A DNA stretch of 64,000 bases. It comes from Paenibacillus massiliensis 2301065 = DSM 16942 (GTDB taxonomy: Bacteria > Bacillota > Bacilli > Paenibacillales > Paenibacillaceae). A model generated the notes under the pieces. That model was not told the origin of the DNA. It worked only from the letters and a program-made list of their open reading frames with translations, and searched no databases. Where the stretch lies: NCBI RefSeq assembly GCF_000377505.1, contig NZ_KB898187.1:1-64000 (forward strand), written 5' to 3'. The position numbers and the translations under genes were made by a program. How positions within the stretch are numbered: position 1 is the stretch's first letter; every line of letters starts with the position of its first letter. Positions 61,372 to 64,000 of the stretch are shown piece by piece.

Positions 61372-61995
61372 ATGTTTAGCCAATGTAACGGATACTCACC
61401 AGTATCCCAACAAGACTTCATTTGGTTAGGTGAGTACATAGACGGTACTCACCTAGCCGAATTTGATTTCCTGACACACCAAGAGAACAGCTTCTATTCT
61501 ATTAATCGCGAGAATCTATTGCGGTTCGGGCTTGTAGGTAGGGGGCAGAAGTTCTTTACTGAAGCGGATGGGACATTCAAATTGGCAGGCAAGATGGTAG
61601 ATTTGGTGTACTCTACACCAGAAACAGAATTTCGACTAACAGGAAATATTCGTTATTGTTATAGCGATGTTATTACTTATAAGGACGCACAAGCAAGTGG
61701 TCTGGCAAACTTTAGTTCGGTGGCGATAGGAGCTGGCGGTAACTTCAGCAGCTCCATCACCCAGTTTAACTTTGGATATAAGGCCATGTTCGAGATTGAC
61801 GGTGTGATGTTCCATTTAAGAGCCATCTGCATGATTCCTACCCATTCCTATGACCAAATACTCAAGGTTCGCTTAGTAGCAGACAAGGAATTGTGGGGTC
61901 ATTTGAAGTTCGTAGTGAATGGCTTGAATGTATACGAGTACGATGCACCGCTCAAGCCGAACGTTGGAGGTGAATTAAATTGGCTGATTCAGTAA
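61372..61995 (+). CDS. Hypothetical beta-rich tail-locus protein
   Basis: 207 residues from ATG 61372 with GGAGGGA upstream. Contains YTWLGEYIDG-like opening (FIWLGEYIDGTHLAEFDFLT), then a NSFYSINRENLLRFGLVG segment and a beta-rich C-terminus. No family recognised. It overlaps the next gene by 16 bp, so the two are coupled. This and the next protein may form one fibre tip. Confidence 0.6.
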   Translation: MFSQCNGYSPVSQQDFIWLGEYIDGTHLAEFDFLTHQENSFYSINRENLLRFGLVGRGQKFFTEADGTFKLAGKMVDLVYSTPETEFRLTGNIRYCYSDVITYKDAQASGLANFSSVAIGAGGNFSSSITQFNFGYKAMFEIDGVMFHLRAICMIPTHSYDQILKVRLVADKELWGHLKFVVNGLNVYEYDAPLKPNVGGELNWLIQ

Positions 61996-64000
61996 TCCGT
62001 AACTATACAATTGAAGTGGACAAGCGAAAGAATAAGTCAACCTTCAAGCTTTACTCATATCCAGTGGAAGTCCTCACTCCTGCCGGATGGGCTAACATTT
62101 ATGATGAGTATGCAGATCTCGTGGAGAAGTCGGCAACGCAAGAACTTACTGAAGTTGAAGCGCGTTCACTTCGTGAATACCAAGACCTCACCGTGGCATT
62201 TGAGGAAAACAAGCTTGCTGAGACAATCATCTTCGACACAGCAGACCCGAACGGTATTGAAATCCTTGGCCGAGATCGAGTGCAGCACGTCCTTGAAGCT
62301 GAGACTAAGGCAGAGATTCCGTTCTTGCGTGAGTTTGCTTATGTTCACGGAGCGTCCAATATCAGCGGTACCATTGTTCTGCCTTATGATGACTATTCTG
62401 ATGTGTACGTGGTCAGTGACGCAGACGAAGACGGCGTAGCTGAGTTGACGTTTGTTAAGGACAAGGAAGAAACTGGCGGGGAGCGTCCTTACTATGAGAA
62501 GAAGGGTGGTAAGACGTATATCTACGTTAACCACTTCTCTGGAGGCGGTGGTACGCAAGCATCCCCGTACATCGTTTCCAACGAGCAAGAGCTTAACAAG
62601 GTTCGTAACAATCTTGGAGCATGGTATAAACAAGACCGCGATATTGTCATGGGTAGCTTCCAGACAGGTGCAGGTTTTGTTCCAATTGGTACCACTTCAG
62701 CAGGTTGGATGGGGGAGTACGATGGTAACGGCTACTCTATTAAGAGCCTGTTCATCAACTCTACTGTGCAGTACACAGGACTGTTTGGGTATGTATACGG
62801 TGGAACAGTGAGAAACCTTCGTTTGGTTGACCCCAATATTACATGTTCAAGCAGTCGTGTTGGCTCGTTCATGGGCGGCGGGTATAATCCTGTGATTCAG
62901 AACTGTAACGTTATTGGTGGGTCAGTGACGGGCGTAGGCACAGTTGGTGGTATTGTTGGTTATGCTCTGGCAGATAATAGGTATAGTGGTAACGGCGTTG
63001 TAATCAACTTCTGCTATAGCTACAAATGTAACGTCAGAACGAGCGGAAACGTTGCTGGCGGAATTATCGGACAATTTCAATACGGCTACGCCGGAAGCAG
63101 TTACCTTGCTAATTGCTTCTCTACTGGTGTAGTTGAGGATATTACGCTTGCTATGGATAAAGCCAATATTGGTGGTCTCGCAGGCCTTGCTGATTCTAAT
63201 CAGTACATTTCCTATTATGATAATTATTGGGATATGGAGAAGTCCAAGTGCGGTAACAGCGCAGTCGGTATCGGCCTTTCGACAGCAGATGCCAAAAAAG
63301 CATCTTCATATGTGAACTGGAACTTCGATATTTACTGGTACATCGACGAAGAATACAACGAAGGATATCCTGAGCATAGACAGTTTGTATACTTCAAGCA
63401 CGGAAAAGGTACACAGGCAGAGCCTTTCGTTATCACGACCGAGTTTGAGCTGAATCAAATTCGATGGTGGAGAAAAGGGTTCTACTTCAGGTTCGAGGAC
63501 GATCTTAAGATGATTGACCATCAGACGGGTAAAGGGTTTTACCCCATCGGGTTCGCTCTTGTAGGCAAGGATAACAACTGCCAGGCATTCATCGACGGCG
63601 GCAACAGGAGTATTGCTAATCTATTTATCTCCCGTCTAGGTGATAGTCATGTCAGCTTGTTTGGTGCCATTACAAGTGGTTGGGTTAAGAATCTGGATAT
63701 TATAGATTGTAACATCTCAGGTGGACAGTTCACATCAGTCTTCGGCTCCGTTACAAACGCTACGATTAGCAATTGCCACTCTGATACATTTAATGCCAGC
63801 AAAGTGTCTGGAACTTATGTCGGAGGGCTCGTTGGAAATCTAACTACTGGCGCTGTGATTGAAGACTGCTCGGCCAATGTCGTCACATCAAGTTCCGACT
63901 GTGTCGGCGCGTTCGTCGGGAACATCTATAATAACGCGATTATCCGCAGATGCTATGCCTCAGGTAGGACAGAGAATACTGGAGGTTACTTGGGTGGATT
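61980..64000 (+). CDS. GLUG-repeat tailspike/adhesin, N-terminal part (runs off the window)
   Basis: At least 673 residues from TTG 61980, with GGAGGTGA 5 bases upstream; no stop before 64000. After a ~180-residue N-terminal domain, the protein contains two tandem copies of a ~230-residue unit. Each starts with a GTQA-x-P segment (GGGGTQASPYIVSNEQELN and GKGTQAEPFVITTEFELN), followed by an FxPIG strand and GLUG-type repeats (GTVGGIVGYAL, GGIIGQFQYG, GGLVGNLTTGAVIEDCSA). GLUG repeats form beta-helices in secreted adhesins. Here they would be the receptor-binding spike. The C-terminus is missing. Confidence 0.72.
   Translation, partial: MADSVIRNYTIEVDKRKNKSTFKLYSYPVEVLTPAGWANIYDEYADLVEKSATQELTEVEARSLREYQDLTVAFEENKLAETIIFDTADPNGIEILGRDRVQHVLEAETKAEIPFLREFAYVHGASNISGTIVLPYDDYSDVYVVSDADEDGVAELTFVKDKEETGGERPYYEKKGGKTYIYVNHFSGGGGTQASPYIVSNEQELNKVRNNLGAWYKQDRDIVMGSFQTGAGFVPIGTTSAGWMGEYDGNGYSIKSLFINSTVQYTGLFGYVYGGTVRNLRLVDPNITCSSSRVGSFMGGGYNPVIQNCNVIGGSVTGVGTVGGIVGYALADNRYSGNGVVINFCYSYKCNVRTSGNVAGGIIGQFQYGYAGSSYLANCFSTGVVEDITLAMDKANIGGLAGLADSNQYISYYDNYWDMEKSKCGNSAVGIGLSTADAKKASSYVNWNFDIYWYIDEEYNEGYPEHRQFVYFKHGKGTQAEPFVITTEFELNQIRWWRKGFYFRFEDDLKMIDHQTGKGFYPIGFALVGKDNNCQAFIDGGNRSIANLFISRLGDSHVSLFGAITSGWVKNLDIIDCNISGGQFTSVFGSVTNATISNCHSDTFNASKVSGTYVGGLVGNLTTGAVIEDCSANVVTSSSDCVGAFVGNIYNNAIIRRCYASGRTENTGGYLGG

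Overview
The window looks like chromosomal DNA of an endospore-forming Firmicute, most probably a Paenibacillus or close relative. Reasons: a cotE - mutS - mutL - miaA - hfq block of the Bacillales type, strong AAGGAGG-like ribosome sites, frequent GTG and TTG starts, lipoprotein signal peptides and S-layer-homology (SLH) domains. The genus is inferred; no 16S or other diagnostic gene is present.

Left part (1-33.4 kb), ordinary chromosome. The window opens on the 3' end of a group II intron (maturase C-terminus, domains V and VI). A flavodoxin follows, behind a sigma-A promoter that overlaps a near-perfect Fur box. Next come a possible degenerate nuclease and a drug-efflux set of one 14-TM MFS pump flanked by two different membrane-fusion proteins. 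From 6.1 to 12.2 kb runs a tight six-gene operon that I recognise as the uncharacterised STM4015-STM4014-STM4013-STM4012-STM4011 set: LRR protein, ATP-grasp, phosphodiesterase/sulfatase-fold hydrolase and two radical SAM enzymes. A cysC-type APS kinase is appended to it. Then come a DUF2653 pair, a PadR regulator and a beta-carbonic anhydrase on the minus strand, followed on the plus strand by a M32 carboxypeptidase, an SsuABC/ThiXYZ-like ABC transporter and an aromatic-acid-exporter-like protein. The block ends with cotE, a phiEco32-type amidoligase, mutS, mutL, a methyltransferase, miaA, hfq and a class A PBP gene (ponA).

Right part (33.6-64 kb), a phage-tail-like locus directly behind the ponA terminator. 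All genes are on the plus strand, in siphovirus tail order: small proteins (two zinc-ribbon-like), tail-completion-like protein, probable tail tube protein followed by a terminator, tail assembly chaperone with a programmed -1 frameshift (A AAA AAG), 1435-residue tape measure protein, two baseplate-type proteins ending in SLH domains, and a hub/tail-lysin carrying both an M23 endopeptidase and a 3D domain. A long series of fibre and decoration proteins follows. Three of these are diverged paralogues, one is built from 16- and 17-residue repeats, and the last is an incomplete GLUG-repeat tailspike running off the window. No integrase, terminase, portal, capsid, sheath or holin gene is seen here.

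The simplest reading is a headless, non-contractile tail-like particle (tailocin-like) or a tail module whose head genes lie beyond 64 kb. The combination of SLH domains on the tail tip, a two-enzyme wall-lytic hub and several adhesin-like fibres suggests a particle tuned to S-layer/secondary-polymer-bearing Gram-positive walls. A structured 238-bp repeat sits between the tape measure and baseplate genes, and the 9-mer CTTATA(A/T)TG recurs upstream of at least five transcription units.
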